A DNA stretch of 64,000 nt from NCBI RefSeq assembly GCF_013401995.1, contig NZ_JACBJI010000002.1:372001-436000 (forward strand). The letters run 5' to 3'. The stretch comes from Flavobacterium agri (GTDB lineage Bacteria > Bacteroidota > Bacteroidia > Flavobacteriales > Flavobacteriaceae). The translations under genes and the position numbers were made by a program. The notes beneath the pieces are model-generated. The model saw nothing but the letters and a program-made list of their open reading frames with translations, had not been told where the DNA came from and did not search any database. Every line of letters starts with the position of its first letter. Positions within the stretch are counted from its first letter, which is position 1. Positions 16,891 through 25,522 of the stretch are shown here, in pieces.

Positions 16891-17405
16891 CAGTTCTTCT
16901 CGGTTTTTTCACGTTTAGACAATAGCACGGCACCGATCATCGCGACCAAAAGCAAGATCGAAGCGAATTCGAAAGGCACCATATATTCGTTGAGCAACAC
17001 TTGGCCCAAGACTTTGATTGATTGGTAGTCGACGCCCGTATCGTCGTAAGGCCCGACAATCGGTTTGGTCTGGATGAAAATAGCAAGCAGCACCAAAGAC
17101 GTCAAAATGAAGATAATTCCCGCTGCAAGTCGCGTCACGCGCGGTTTGTGTACTTCGTCTTCCTTGTTCAGGTTCATGAGCATGACCGTAAACAGGAACA
17201 AAATCATGATCGCTCCCGAATACACGATGATGTGGACGACGGCCAAGAACTGGGCGTTGAACAACAAGTAATGTCCGGCGACCGAAAAGAAACACAACAC
17301 GAGGTAAATCGCGCTATGGATCGGTTGTTTCGAAAAAATCGTAAGGAAAGCAGTCGATAGCGTAATGGCCGAAAGAATGCAGAATATGAGTAAAACTGTC
17401 GACAT
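16890..17405 (-). CDS. nuoJ: NADH-quinone oxidoreductase subunit J
   Basis: This 171-residue five-helix membrane subunit has the family motif [18 protein letters not shown] in helix 3, the segment known to undergo the pi-bulge transition during turnover. One-base overlaps on both sides, with nuoI and nuoK, indicate tight translational coupling. Confidence 0.95.
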   Translation of the reverse strand: MSTVLLIFCILSAITLSTAFLTIFSKQPIHSAIYLVLCFFSVAGHYLLFNAQFLAVVHIIVYSGAIMILFLFTVMLMNLNKEDEVHKPRVTRLAAGIIFILTSLVLLAIFIQTKPIVGPYDDTGVDYQSIKVLGQVLLNEYMVPFEFASILLLVAMIGAVLLSKREKTEKN

Positions 17406-17944
17406 TAGTTCTTGTTTTTAGAATTCGCCAACGCCATTTCAAGCGGCATGACCAATTTGTCCTTCCCGAAAATAAAATCTTCGCGTTCGTAGCTCGCCGG
17501 CACCAAAACCTTCGATTCTGTCAAATAAATCGCGTCTTTCGGACAGGCTTCTTCGCACAATCCGCAGAAAATGCAACGCAGCATGTTGATTTCGTATACC
17601 GAAGCATATTTCTCTTCGCGGTACAAGTGTTTTTCATCTGGTTTGCGCTCGGCGGCCGTCATCGTGATGGCCTCGGCCGGACATGAAAGCGCGCACAATC
17701 CGCAGGCTGTACAGTTTTCACGACCTTGCTCATCGCGTTTGAGCATGTGCTGGCCGCGCCAAACGGCTGATCGCGTACGAACTTCTTCGGGATATTTCAC
17801 CGTGACTTTGCGCGTGAACAAGTGCCCGATCGTAATCCACAAACCTTTTACGATCGCCACCAGATATAGGCTTTCCCAAAAAGACATCTTTTTGTTGGAA
17901 ACTTCTTTTTTGCGTCCCGATAGGGACATTGTCTGTACTGACAT
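17405..17944 (-). CDS. nuoI: NADH-quinone oxidoreductase subunit I (8Fe ferredoxin)
   Basis: This 179-residue peripheral-arm subunit carries two 4Fe-4S clusters (N6a and N6b), shown by CTACGLCALSCP and CIFCGLCEEACP. It passes electrons from NuoG to NuoB. In minus-strand order it follows nuoH after 103 bases, the second-largest gap in the operon, which contains a perfect palindromic repeat. Confidence 0.96.
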   Translation of the reverse strand: MSVQTMSLSGRKKEVSNKKMSFWESLYLVAIVKGLWITIGHLFTRKVTVKYPEEVRTRSAVWRGQHMLKRDEQGRENCTACGLCALSCPAEAITMTAAERKPDEKHLYREEKYASVYEINMLRCIFCGLCEEACPKDAIYLTESKVLVPASYEREDFIFGKDKLVMPLEMALANSKNKN

Positions 17945-17989
17945 TTTATTATTCTTTATTCGCTGACGCGATTTTTTTACTTTTTTATG

Positions 17990-18041
17990 GCTCCTCGACT
18001 GCGCTCGGAGCTAGGGAATGCTCCGAGCGCAGTCGAGGAGC
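17990..18041. repeat. Perfect 22-base palindromic repeat inside the nuo operon
   Basis: The arm 17990-18011 is the exact reverse complement of 18020-18041, with an 8-base spacer (TAGGGAAT). Each arm is itself an imperfect hairpin with ends GCTCC and GGAGC around the core TCGACTGCGCTC. The same core occurs twice between galK and galT (8885-8979), so this is a dispersed REP-like family. It sits in the nuoH-nuoI gap. Confidence 0.85.
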
Positions 18042-18047
18042 GGCCTA

Positions 18048-19100
18048 TCAAAACCCTAGCGCTGCCGCAAGTTCATGTCTCACCATAACCAACCCCGTAA
18101 TCACGATGTTCGCGATTGCCAACGGAATCAAACCTTGCCAGCCCAAACGCATCAATTGGTCGTAACGGAATCTCGGGATTGTCCATCTTACCCACATAAA
18201 GAAAAAGATGAACGCACAAATCTTGATGAACAACACGGCGACTCCAATCAAGTTGCCGGCATTCACGCCCCAATGTTCGATCGCCCATCCCATTCCAGGA
18301 TAATTGTATCCGCCAAAATAAAGCACCGACAAGATCGTAGACGAGATGAACATACTCGCATATTCGGCGAACAAATAGAAGCCCATTCGCATCGATGAAT
18401 ATTCGGTGTGGTAACCTCCGATCAATTCGGCCTCGCATTCCGCCAAGTCAAATGGCGTACGGTTGGTTTCCGCAAACGAACACACAAGGAAAATGATGAA
18501 TCCGAGCGGTTGGTAGAACACATTCCAGTTCATTCCCGCCTGTTGTTCCGAAATTTCTTTTAAGCTCAACGTTCCGCTCATCATCAGCAAAGCGATCAAC
18601 GACAAGCCCATCGCGACTTCGTACGAAATCATCTGCGAAGACGCACGCATCGCACTCATCAACGAGAATTTGTTGTTCGATGCCCATCCGCCGATCATGA
18701 TGCCGTAAACGCCAACAGACAAAACGCCGAAAACGTAAAGAATCGAGACGTCAATGTCCGTCGCCTGTAAAATCACTTCGTGTCCGCCGATGACCAATTT
18801 GTCGCCCCAAGGAATTACGGCGCTCGTCATCAAAGCCACGCTCATCGAAATGGCAGGTCCGACTACGAACAGGAATTTATTCGGTGTGTTCGGAAGGAAT
18901 TCTTCTTTCGAGAACAATTTCATACCGTCGGCAAGCGGCTGCAAAAGCCCAAGCGGCCCGGCGCGGTTCGGTCCGATACGATCCTGAAGCCAAGCGGCGA
19001 CTTTTCTTTCGGCCCAAGTCGAATACATCGCGGCCAACATCGTGATCGCGAAAATCGTGAAGATGAAAATCGACTTTTCTATGATGATTGCGCTCTCCAT
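18048..19100 (-). CDS. nuoH: NADH-quinone oxidoreductase subunit H
   Basis: This 350-residue, eight-helix membrane subunit forms part of the quinone chamber next to NuoB and NuoD. Conserved segments are AAWLQDRIGPNRAGP near residue 34 and FDLAECEAELIGGYHTEY, rich in the acidic residues that link quinone reduction to proton pumping. The first base of its start codon overlaps the last base of the nuoG stop. A palindromic repeat follows it. Confidence 0.96.
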   Translation of the reverse strand: MESAIIIEKSIFIFTIFAITMLAAMYSTWAERKVAAWLQDRIGPNRAGPLGLLQPLADGMKLFSKEEFLPNTPNKFLFVVGPAISMSVALMTSAVIPWGDKLVIGGHEVILQATDIDVSILYVFGVLSVGVYGIMIGGWASNNKFSLMSAMRASSQMISYEVAMGLSLIALLMMSGTLSLKEISEQQAGMNWNVFYQPLGFIIFLVCSFAETNRTPFDLAECEAELIGGYHTEYSSMRMGFYLFAEYASMFISSTILSVLYFGGYNYPGMGWAIEHWGVNAGNLIGVAVLFIKICAFIFFFMWVRWTIPRFRYDQLMRLGWQGLIPLAIANIVITGLVMVRHELAAALGF

Positions 19101-20143
19101 TATACGTTTCCTTCTTTAAATACTTCTTGTTCTTCGGGGCGAAGCGGTCGCGACGCCATCGAGATTTTCTTTCTGTCTTCGTCTCGTCCGAGCAAGATTT
19201 TCTCTTCGGTTTCGATGACGACAGGAGCGATTTTACGCGTGTAATTGTTCGCGTTGATAACCGAATCTTTCTCGAAACGGCGCGGTCCTTCAATTACCCA
19301 ATCGTTCGCGTCTTTGTGGTCGAAACGGCATTCGTTGCAGATGAATTCCTCAACTTCGTGGTATTCGTCTTTGCGTCCCGTCACGCGCTGGATTTCGTTT
19401 CCGAACATCCAAACGGTGGTCTTTCCGCAACATTTATCGCAATTTCTGTGAGCGTTGAACGGTTTGTTGAACCAAACGCGCGACTTGAATCGGAAGGTTT
19501 TATCGGTCAAAGCACCAACCGGACAAACGTCGATCATGTTTCCTGAAAACTCATTGTCGATGGCTTTCGAGATACAAGTCGAGATATTCGAGTGGTCGCC
19601 TCTGTCCAAAACGCCGTGAACACGTCCGTCAGTCAATTGGTCGGCGACCATCACGCAACGGTAGCACAAAATGCAACGGTTCATGTGAAGTTGGATGTTC
19701 GGGCCGATGTCTTCGGGTTCGAACGTCCTTTTTTCTTCGATATATCTGGTTTCGGACTTTCCGTGCTTGAAGCTCAGATTCTGAAGATCGCACTCACCGG
19801 CCTGGTCGCAAACCGGACAGTCAAGCGGATGGTTGATCAAAAGGAATTCGGTCACCGATTTACGCGCGTCGGTTACTCTTTCGGATGCGGTGCTGTTCAC
19901 TTCCATTCCGTCCATCACGCCCGTCACGCAAGAAGCGACGAGCTTCGGCATCGGACGCGGATCAGCTTCCGAACCTTTGGAAACTTCAACCAAACAACAA
20001 CGGCATTTTCCGCCGCTGCCTTTGAGTTTTGAGTAATAGCACATGGCCGGAGGAACCGATTCGCCTCCAATCATGCGGGCCGCCTGCAGGATTGTTGTTC
20101 CTGGTTCGACGTCTATGCTTTGACCATCTATGGTTACTTTCAT
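19100..20143 (-). CDS. nuoG: Short NuoG-type iron-sulfur subunit of complex I
   Basis: The protein has 347 residues, compared with about 900 in E. coli NuoG. A plant-type 2Fe-2S domain (Cys around residues 35, 47, 50 and 68) is followed by the His-Cys3 motif for cluster N5 (HPLDCPVCDQAGEC) and a 4Fe-4S motif (CILCYRC, then CPVGALTDK). A further Cys-rich stretch (NCDKCCG, CNECRFD) resembles the start of a molybdopterin-type domain, but the large catalytic-fold region is absent. The reading frame is intact and neighbours are in place. This short form is, to my knowledge, usual in flavobacteria, so it is not a pseudogene. Confidence 0.92.
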   Translation of the reverse strand: MKVTIDGQSIDVEPGTTILQAARMIGGESVPPAMCYYSKLKGSGGKCRCCLVEVSKGSEADPRPMPKLVASCVTGVMDGMEVNSTASERVTDARKSVTEFLLINHPLDCPVCDQAGECDLQNLSFKHGKSETRYIEEKRTFEPEDIGPNIQLHMNRCILCYRCVMVADQLTDGRVHGVLDRGDHSNISTCISKAIDNEFSGNMIDVCPVGALTDKTFRFKSRVWFNKPFNAHRNCDKCCGKTTVWMFGNEIQRVTGRKDEYHEVEEFICNECRFDHKDANDWVIEGPRRFEKDSVINANNYTRKIAPVVIETEEKILLGRDEDRKKISMASRPLRPEEQEVFKEGNV

Positions 20144-20154
20144 AATTGTGATGT

Positions 20155-21519
20155 CTAGACTGTAGCTTTCGCTATCAGGTGTTTGACTTTTTCGAACGGT
20201 TCTTCAACGAAGTGATCACGGTTCTTGATTTTTTCAGGGAAACGCACGTGGTATTCGAATTCATCGCGGAAATGACGGATCGCAGCCGCAACCGGCCAAG
20301 CTGCCGCATCTCCAAGCGGGCAAATGGTATTTCCTTCGATTTTGGCTTGGATGCTCCACAAAAGATCGATGTCTTCTTCGCGTCCGTGACCGTTTTCGAT
20401 TCTATGTAAAACTTTCTCAAGCCAGCCTGTTCCTTCGCGGCAAGGCGAACATTGACCGCAAGATTCATGGTGATAGAAGCGGGAGAAATTCCAGGTATTT
20501 CGTACGATACAAGACGTGTCGTTGTAGACGATGAATCCGCCCGAACCAAGCATGGAGCCAGTTGCGAAACCGCCGTCGGACAATGATTCGTATGACATCA
20601 AGCGATCTTCACCGTTCGCCGTTTTATAAATCAAATTGGCAGGAAGAATCGGTACCGATGAACCTCCGGGAACGAATGCTTTCAAAGGTCTGTCCGAACT
20701 CATTCCGCCAAGGTATTCGTCCGAATTCATGAACTCATAAACCGAAAGACCAAGCTCGATTTCGTAAACACCGGGATTTTTGATGTGGCCCGAAGCTGAA
20801 ATCAACTTCGTCCCAGTCGAACGTCCGATTCCGATTTTGGCATATTCCGCGCCTGTGTTCATGACGATCCACGGCACGGCAGCAATCGTTTCTACGTTGT
20901 TTACAACCGTCGGATTTGCCCAAAGACCGGAAACGGCCGGAAATGGCGGTTTGATTCTCGGGTTTCCGCGTTTGCCTTCGAGCGATTCGATCAGCGCGGT
21001 TTCTTCTCCGCAGATGTAAGCACCCGCACCGCAATGCACATAAAGCTCAAGGTCGTAACCTGAACCTTTGATATTTTTTCCGAGCCAGCCGGCCGCTTTT
21101 GCCTCAGCGATCGCTTTTTCTAGGATTTTGAACACCCACATGTATTCGCCTCGGATGTAGATGTACGACAAATTCGCGCCCAAAGCATACGAAGACGTGA
21201 TCATGCCTTCAATTAGCAAGTGCGGAATGTATTCCATGAGGAATCTGTCTTTGAAGGTTCCGGGTTCAGACTCGTCGGCATTGCACACCAAATGTCTCGG
21301 CTTGCCCGATTTTTTGTCGATGAAACTCCATTTCATTCCGGCAGGGAAACCCGCGCCACCGCGACCGCGAAGACCAGAGGTTTTGACTTCCTCGACGATT
21401 TCATCCGGAGTCATCTTTAAGGCTTTTTCAACAGAAGCGTAACCGCCGTTTTGGCGATAGACTTCGTAACCCTTGATTCCGGGAACGTTTATTTTATCTA
21501 GTAATATCTTCTGTGCCAT
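20155..21519 (-). CDS. nuoF: NADH-quinone oxidoreductase subunit F (NADH and FMN site)
   Basis: This 454-residue subunit oxidises NADH through FMN. The glycine-rich site is seen in GLRGRGGAGFPAGMKW (residues about 50-65), the FMN loop in CNADESEPGTFKDR, and the 4Fe-4S N3 ligands in ESCGQCSPCREGTGW with a distal Cys in TICPLGDA. The start overlaps the end of nuoE by 26 bases, and nuoG begins 11 bases after its stop. Confidence 0.97.
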   Translation of the reverse strand: MAQKILLDKINVPGIKGYEVYRQNGGYASVEKALKMTPDEIVEEVKTSGLRGRGGAGFPAGMKWSFIDKKSGKPRHLVCNADESEPGTFKDRFLMEYIPHLLIEGMITSSYALGANLSYIYIRGEYMWVFKILEKAIAEAKAAGWLGKNIKGSGYDLELYVHCGAGAYICGEETALIESLEGKRGNPRIKPPFPAVSGLWANPTVVNNVETIAAVPWIVMNTGAEYAKIGIGRSTGTKLISASGHIKNPGVYEIELGLSVYEFMNSDEYLGGMSSDRPLKAFVPGGSSVPILPANLIYKTANGEDRLMSYESLSDGGFATGSMLGSGGFIVYNDTSCIVRNTWNFSRFYHHESCGQCSPCREGTGWLEKVLHRIENGHGREEDIDLLWSIQAKIEGNTICPLGDAAAWPVAAAIRHFRDEFEYHVRFPEKIKNRDHFVEEPFEKVKHLIAKATV

Positions 21520-22048
21520 GGTTGGTCATGTTGATTTTGCCTGCGCGGCAATCTTCGATGAGTTGGTCGATTTTGGCCGGAGTAAGGTTTTCATGGTAGA
21601 AATCTCCGAGCTGCATCATGGGAGCGTATCCGCAAGCGCCGAGACATTCCACGCCTTTTACGGTGAACATGCCGTCAGCTGTAGTTTTTCCGACTTCGAT
21701 GCCGAGCTTGTCGCAAGTGTAATCCATAAGGTTTTCTACACCGTTTATCGCGCAGCACGACGTCTGGCAGAATTCGAACATGTACTTCCCGATGGGTTTG
21801 AGGTTGTACATGGTATAAAAACTCGCGACTTCGTAAACCTCGATAGGCTTGATTCCGATGATCTCTGCAACTTTGTCCATCAACTCGACCGAAAGCCAGT
21901 TGTCGTGCGCATCCTGTACTTCGTGCAAAATCGGAAGCAATGCCGACTTGCGCTTGTCATCCGGATAATGGCTCAACAATTCGTTGATGCGCGCCATCAA
22001 AGCGTCGGTGATGTTTATGTCTTGATGTATTCTGATAGAACGATCCAT
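21494..22048 (-). CDS. nuoE: NADH-quinone oxidoreductase subunit E (2Fe-2S, thioredoxin-like)
   Basis: This 184-residue protein has an N-terminal helical part and a thioredoxin-like domain carrying the off-path 2Fe-2S cluster N1a. Its four Cys ligands lie in CQTSC and in CLGACGYAP. It overlaps nuoF by 26 bases. A 199-base AT-rich spacer separates it from nuoD upstream. Confidence 0.96.
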   Translation of the reverse strand: MDRSIRIHQDINITDALMARINELLSHYPDDKRKSALLPILHEVQDAHDNWLSVELMDKVAEIIGIKPIEVYEVASFYTMYNLKPIGKYMFEFCQTSCCAINGVENLMDYTCDKLGIEVGKTTADGMFTVKGVECLGACGYAPMMQLGDFYHENLTPAKIDQLIEDCRAGKINMTNHGTEDITR

Positions 22049-22056
22049 ATTTTTCT

Positions 22057-22246
22057 AATTATAAATTAGGAATGATGAATTATGAATGAAAATGTCCAAA
22101 AGGAACAAATCCGGCTTCATAATCGAAAATCAATTCATAATCTGTAATCTTTTTTGCTGAATTTAATTGAAGTGGCGAAAATCGTGTTTCAGGAAAGAGA
22201 CTTGAATTTTCACAAAACCCCAATTCATAATTTATAATTCATAATT
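22057..22246. repeat. AT-rich repeat-bearing spacer between nuoD and nuoE
   Basis: The 199-base gap holds variants of AATTATAAATTA and GAATTATGAAT near 22057-22088 and their reverse complement at 22221-22246, plus a further CAATTCATAAT at 22131-22141. They make an imperfect long inverted repeat. The base composition is far more AT-rich than the genes on each side, and no coding frame is credible. Confidence 0.6.
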
Positions 22247-22247
22247 A

Positions 22248-23483
22248 CTAAGCGTCTAGTTCGCCCGCAATCACATTCAAACTCGAAAGCGTCGCGATGG
22301 CGTCGGACAACATTTGTCCCTGAACCATATCGTTGAACGCCTGGTAATAAATAAAGCACGGACGGCGGAAGTGCAAACGGTAAGGCGTGCGGCTTCCGTC
22401 GGTCGTCAAATAAAAGCCTAGTTCGCCGTTTCCGCCTTCGACCGCGTGATAGACTTCGGTAACCGGAACCGGAACTTCACCCATCACGATTTTGAAGTGA
22501 TAAATGAGCGCTTCCATGTTGTGGTACACGTCTTCTTTCGGAGGAAGGTAATAATCGGGAACATCAGCATGATACGGACCTTCGGGCATTTTATCGATAG
22601 CTTGTCGGATGATTTTGAGCGATTCCCAAACCTCTGCATTCCGCACGCAAAAACGGTCATACGTATCGCCCGATTTTCCGACGGGAATGTCGAATTCGAA
22701 ATCTTCATAAGAAGAATAAGGCGTCATGACACGAACGTCGTAATCGATTCCCGCAGCGCGCAAGTTCGGGCCCGTGAAGCCGTAAGAGATTGCTTTTTCT
22801 GCAGAAATAGGACCTACGTCTATCGTACGATCCATAAAGATTCGGTTGCGCATCAACAGATTTTCGAACTCTTGCCAGATCGGCGGGAATTCTTTGAGCA
22901 ACGCTTCGATCTTCTCGAAAACGAGAGGCGACCAATCGCGTTCGAAACCGCCGATCCTGCCCATGTTCGTCGTGAGACGCGCACCGCAGATTTCTTCGTA
23001 GATCTCGTAAATTTTTTCTCTGTATTGGAAAACGTAAAGGAATCCGGTCAATGCGCCTGTGTCTACACCCAAAACCGAGTTGCAGATGATGTGGTCGGCG
23101 ATGCGCGCGAGTTCCATTACGATGACGCGCATGTATTGGACGCGTTTCGGGATTTCGATGTTGAGCGCCTTTTCGACCGTCATCCACCAACCGAAATTGT
23201 TGATTGGGGACGAACAATAATTCATACGGTCGGTAAGCGGCGTGATTTGGTAGAACGGACGGTTCTCGGCGATTTTTTCAAACGCGCGGTGAATGTAACC
23301 GACAGTTCCTTCTCCGTCGAGGATCCTTTCGCCATCCATCAAAAGGATGTTCTGGAAAATCCCGTGGGTTGCAGGGTGTGTCGGCCCGAGGTTCAATATC
23401 GAGAGCTCGCTTCCGTCTTCATTCTCGTGTCGTTTGATGACGTCGGCAAAGCGCTGTTCCGGTGGTAGGAGTAAGTCTGACAT
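22248..23483 (-). CDS. nuoD: NADH-quinone oxidoreductase subunit D
   Basis: This 411-residue, 49-kDa-type subunit is descended from the large subunit of NiFe hydrogenase and forms the quinone-binding cavity with NuoB. The N-terminal motif NLGPTHPATHGIFQN (residues about 31-45) contains the conserved His that contacts the quinone headgroup, and GRIGGFERD follows. It is separate from nuoC, unlike the fused NuoCD of E. coli; the two genes are 2 bases apart. Confidence 0.97.
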   Translation of the reverse strand: MSDLLLPPEQRFADVIKRHENEDGSELSILNLGPTHPATHGIFQNILLMDGERILDGEGTVGYIHRAFEKIAENRPFYQITPLTDRMNYCSSPINNFGWWMTVEKALNIEIPKRVQYMRVIVMELARIADHIICNSVLGVDTGALTGFLYVFQYREKIYEIYEEICGARLTTNMGRIGGFERDWSPLVFEKIEALLKEFPPIWQEFENLLMRNRIFMDRTIDVGPISAEKAISYGFTGPNLRAAGIDYDVRVMTPYSSYEDFEFDIPVGKSGDTYDRFCVRNAEVWESLKIIRQAIDKMPEGPYHADVPDYYLPPKEDVYHNMEALIYHFKIVMGEVPVPVTEVYHAVEGGNGELGFYLTTDGSRTPYRLHFRRPCFIYYQAFNDMVQGQMLSDAIATLSSLNVIAGELDA

Positions 23484-23485
23484 AA

Positions 23486-24016
23486 TTACGACTTGGTGTA
23501 GTTATCGGTTGTACGTCCGAAGAAACGGTCGTCTTTGTCGGTACGTCCGCCGTCTTCCATCGGAAATTCCTTGCGCATCGGGAAGGAGACCATTTCGTCC
23601 ATATTAAGGATGCGCTTGAGTTGGGGATGCCCTTTGAAGATGATGCCGTAGAAATCGTACGTTTCGCGTTCCTGCCAGTTCGCTCCGAGGAACAAAGGCG
23701 TGACGCTGTCGATTTCGGGATTATCGCCGTTCAAATAACATTTGATGCGGATGCGGACGTTGTCGATCCAGTTGTGCATGTGATACACAACTGAGAATTG
23801 TCGGCTCTTGTCGGCGTCCGGGAAATGCATGCCGCAAACGTCGGTCAGGAAGTTGAAACGCATCGTGGCGTCGTCCTTCAAAAAGCCCATGACCTCGAGG
23901 ATGGATTCCGAATCCGCTTCGAAAGTCAATATGTCGTGTATATTGATGAAATCGCTCACAGTACCGCCGAAACGGTCCGAGAGCGATTGTATGATTGCGT
24001 TTTGTTCTAAAGCCAT
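23486..24016 (-). CDS. nuoC: NADH-quinone oxidoreductase subunit C
   Basis: This 176-residue peripheral-arm scaffold subunit carries the 30-kDa family signature around RETYDFYGIIFKGHPQLKRI (residues about 116-135). It carries no cofactor. It lies 4 bases after nuoB and 2 before nuoD. Confidence 0.96.
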   Translation of the reverse strand: MALEQNAIIQSLSDRFGGTVSDFINIHDILTFEADSESILEVMGFLKDDATMRFNFLTDVCGMHFPDADKSRQFSVVYHMHNWIDNVRIRIKCYLNGDNPEIDSVTPLFLGANWQERETYDFYGIIFKGHPQLKRILNMDEMVSFPMRKEFPMEDGGRTDKDDRFFGRTTDNYTKS

Positions 24017-24020
24017 CAGA

Positions 24021-24575
24021 TTAAGAGATGTTATAAGAAGCCAAAAGTTCCTGGTATTCAGGCGAGCTGCGTCGGCGTACCGATTCGGTTTTCACCAAAT
24101 CCTGCAAACGAAGGATGCCGTCGAGGATTTGTTCCGGTCTTGGCGGGCAACCCGGAACGTAAACGTCTACCGGAATTACCTTATCGATTCCCTGAAGTAC
24201 CGAATACGTATCGAAAATACCACCCGAACAAGCACAAGCACCGACCGAGATAACCCATTTCGGCTCGGCCATCTGTTCGTAAACCTGGCGAAGGATCGGC
24301 GCCATTTTCTTGGCGATCGTTCCCATGACGAGCAACATGTCCGCTTGACGCGGAGAAAAACTCATACGTTCCGATCCGAAACGCGCCACGTCGTAATGCG
24401 ATGCCATCGTGGCCATGAATTCAATTCCGCAACACGAAGTCGCGAACGGCAAAGGCCAAAGCGAATTGGCACGTGCCAGACCCACGACAGAGTCGAGTTT
24501 CGTCGCGAAAAAACCTTCTCCCGAATAACCTTCGGGCATCGGTGCGTTGGTATTGATGTTATTTGAATCTGCCAT
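24021..24575 (-). CDS. nuoB: NADH-quinone oxidoreductase subunit B (cluster N2)
   Basis: This 184-residue subunit binds 4Fe-4S cluster N2, the direct donor to quinone. The expected ligands are the tandem Cys48-Cys49 (ATSCCGIEF), Cys114 (VGACACSGG) and Cys143 ([10 protein letters not shown]). It is separated from nuoA by 75 bases with no clear hairpin. Confidence 0.97.
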   Translation of the reverse strand: MADSNNINTNAPMPEGYSGEGFFATKLDSVVGLARANSLWPLPFATSCCGIEFMATMASHYDVARFGSERMSFSPRQADMLLVMGTIAKKMAPILRQVYEQMAEPKWVISVGACACSGGIFDTYSVLQGIDKVIPVDVYVPGCPPRPEQILDGILRLQDLVKTESVRRRSSPEYQELLASYNIS

Positions 24576-24650
24576 TTTTGATTTTTTTAGTAACGATTTG
24601 GAGTTTTCTGCTGCATCATCTCACTTCATTTTCTTCCAGCAGTTAAAATC

Positions 24651-25016
24651 TTATTCCCATTCAAGGCCTTTCTTGCGGATCACATATACGAACCCGACCA
24701 CGAGCAACGACATGAAAATGCCCATCTTGATCAAGCCTTCGAGTCCCATCGCCTTGAAATTGGTTGCCCAAGGATACATGAAAATGACTTCGACGTCGAA
24801 CAAAACGAACAAAATCGCGACAAGGAAGTACTTTACCGAAAACGGGATACGCGCGTTACCGATCGATTCGATACCGCACTCAAAGTTCTTGTCCTTGTTC
24901 TGTGATTTGCGTTTAGGGCCGAGGAAAGACGATACGATGATGGTCATGACGACGAATCCGACGGCGAGTCCCATCTGCATCAAAATCGGAAGGTAATCCG
25001 TTTGGTTGGTTTCCAT
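24651..25016 (-). CDS. nuoA: NADH-quinone oxidoreductase subunit A
   Basis: This 121-residue, three-helix membrane subunit is at the peripheral-arm interface. The ATG at 25014-25016 is chosen because it matches the family length; the in-frame extension upstream runs through the promoter. Family motifs are the loop with YECG-like FECGIES and the acidic segment VLFDVEVIFMYPW. It is the first gene of the operon, with a short predicted leader of about 20 bases. Confidence 0.95.
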   Translation of the reverse strand: METNQTDYLPILMQMGLAVGFVVMTIIVSSFLGPKRKSQNKDKNFECGIESIGNARIPFSVKYFLVAILFVLFDVEVIFMYPWATNFKAMGLEGLIKMGIFMSLLVVGFVYVIRKKGLEWE

Positions 25017-25042
25017 AAGAAAAATCGGCTTTTGAATAACTG

Positions 25043-25073
25043 CAAAGATAACGGCATGTATAGAAAAAAACAA
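25043..25073 (-). promoter_or_regulatory. Promoter of the nuo operon
   Basis: On the minus strand, TTG (25071-25073), a 20-base spacer and TATCTTTG (25043-25050) match the Bacteroidota primary sigma consensus TTG-N19-21-TAnnTTTG. The nuoA ATG follows about 27 bases after the -7 box. Confidence 0.75.
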
Positions 25074-25140
25074 CCCTGAGCCGATGTGCTGTCTCGAGCG
25101 AGGCTAATTTTTATTCATTATAAATAAGAAACTTAAACAT

Positions 25141-25169
25141 AAAAAAAGCGCCTCCGTTTGGAGACGCCT
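25141..25169 (-). terminator. Terminator after the cold-shock gene
   Basis: On the minus strand, GGCGTCTCC and GGAGGCGC pair around an AAAC loop and are followed by seven T residues, 31 bases past the cold-shock stop codon. Confidence 0.85.
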
Positions 25170-25199
25170 TAACCCTTGAAAAAATAAGCTATATAGCGA

Positions 25200-25397
25200 T
25201 TACTTTAGCAATGTTACCTGAGCTGCAATTTTTCCTTTGCGGCCTTCTTCTTCCTCGAAGTTGACTTTATCGCCTTCCTTAAGGTTTTCGGCTCTTACGC
25301 CCGATGCATGAACGAAGATGTCTCTTCCTGTTTCGTCATCTGTAATGAACCCATATCCCTTGGATTCGATGTAAAATTTAATAGTACCTGTACGCAT
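25200..25397 (-). CDS. Cold-shock domain protein (CspA family)
   Basis: This 65-residue single cold-shock domain has RNP1-like KGYGFITDD (residues 13-21) and RNP2-like DIFVHASGV (residues 26-34). It binds single-stranded RNA or DNA and is typically an RNA chaperone. It is monocistronic, with its own -7 motif upstream and terminator downstream. Whether it is cold-induced cannot be told from the sequence. Confidence 0.95.
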   Translation of the reverse strand: MRTGTIKFYIESKGYGFITDDETGRDIFVHASGVRAENLKEGDKVNFEEEEGRKGKIAAQVTLLK

Positions 25398-25424
25398 TGT
25401 TAATCGGATAAAATGTTAGTGAAA

Positions 25425-25432
25425 CAAATTTA
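25425..25432 (-). promoter_or_regulatory. -7 element of the cold-shock gene
   Basis: TAAATTTG on the minus strand matches TAnnTTTG, 28 bases before the ATG. No clean -33 TTG is seen at the expected distance. Confidence 0.45.
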
Positions 25433-25522
25433 AACTTTAAAGGCAAAAAAAAAAGAACAGCGTTAAAAAAAATACAAAAATTATTGATTAACAGCGTTTT
25501 GAAATCGTTTATTACGAATTCG

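Noticed and set aside
19100..20143. Reading NuoG as a truncated pseudogene
   Set aside because: The frame is intact, cluster ligands are kept, the start and stop fit tightly with neighbours, and short NuoG appears usual in flavobacteria.
22446..23468. A 340-codon open frame antisense to nuoD
   Set aside because: Shadow of a conserved complex I gene; composition is not protein-like.
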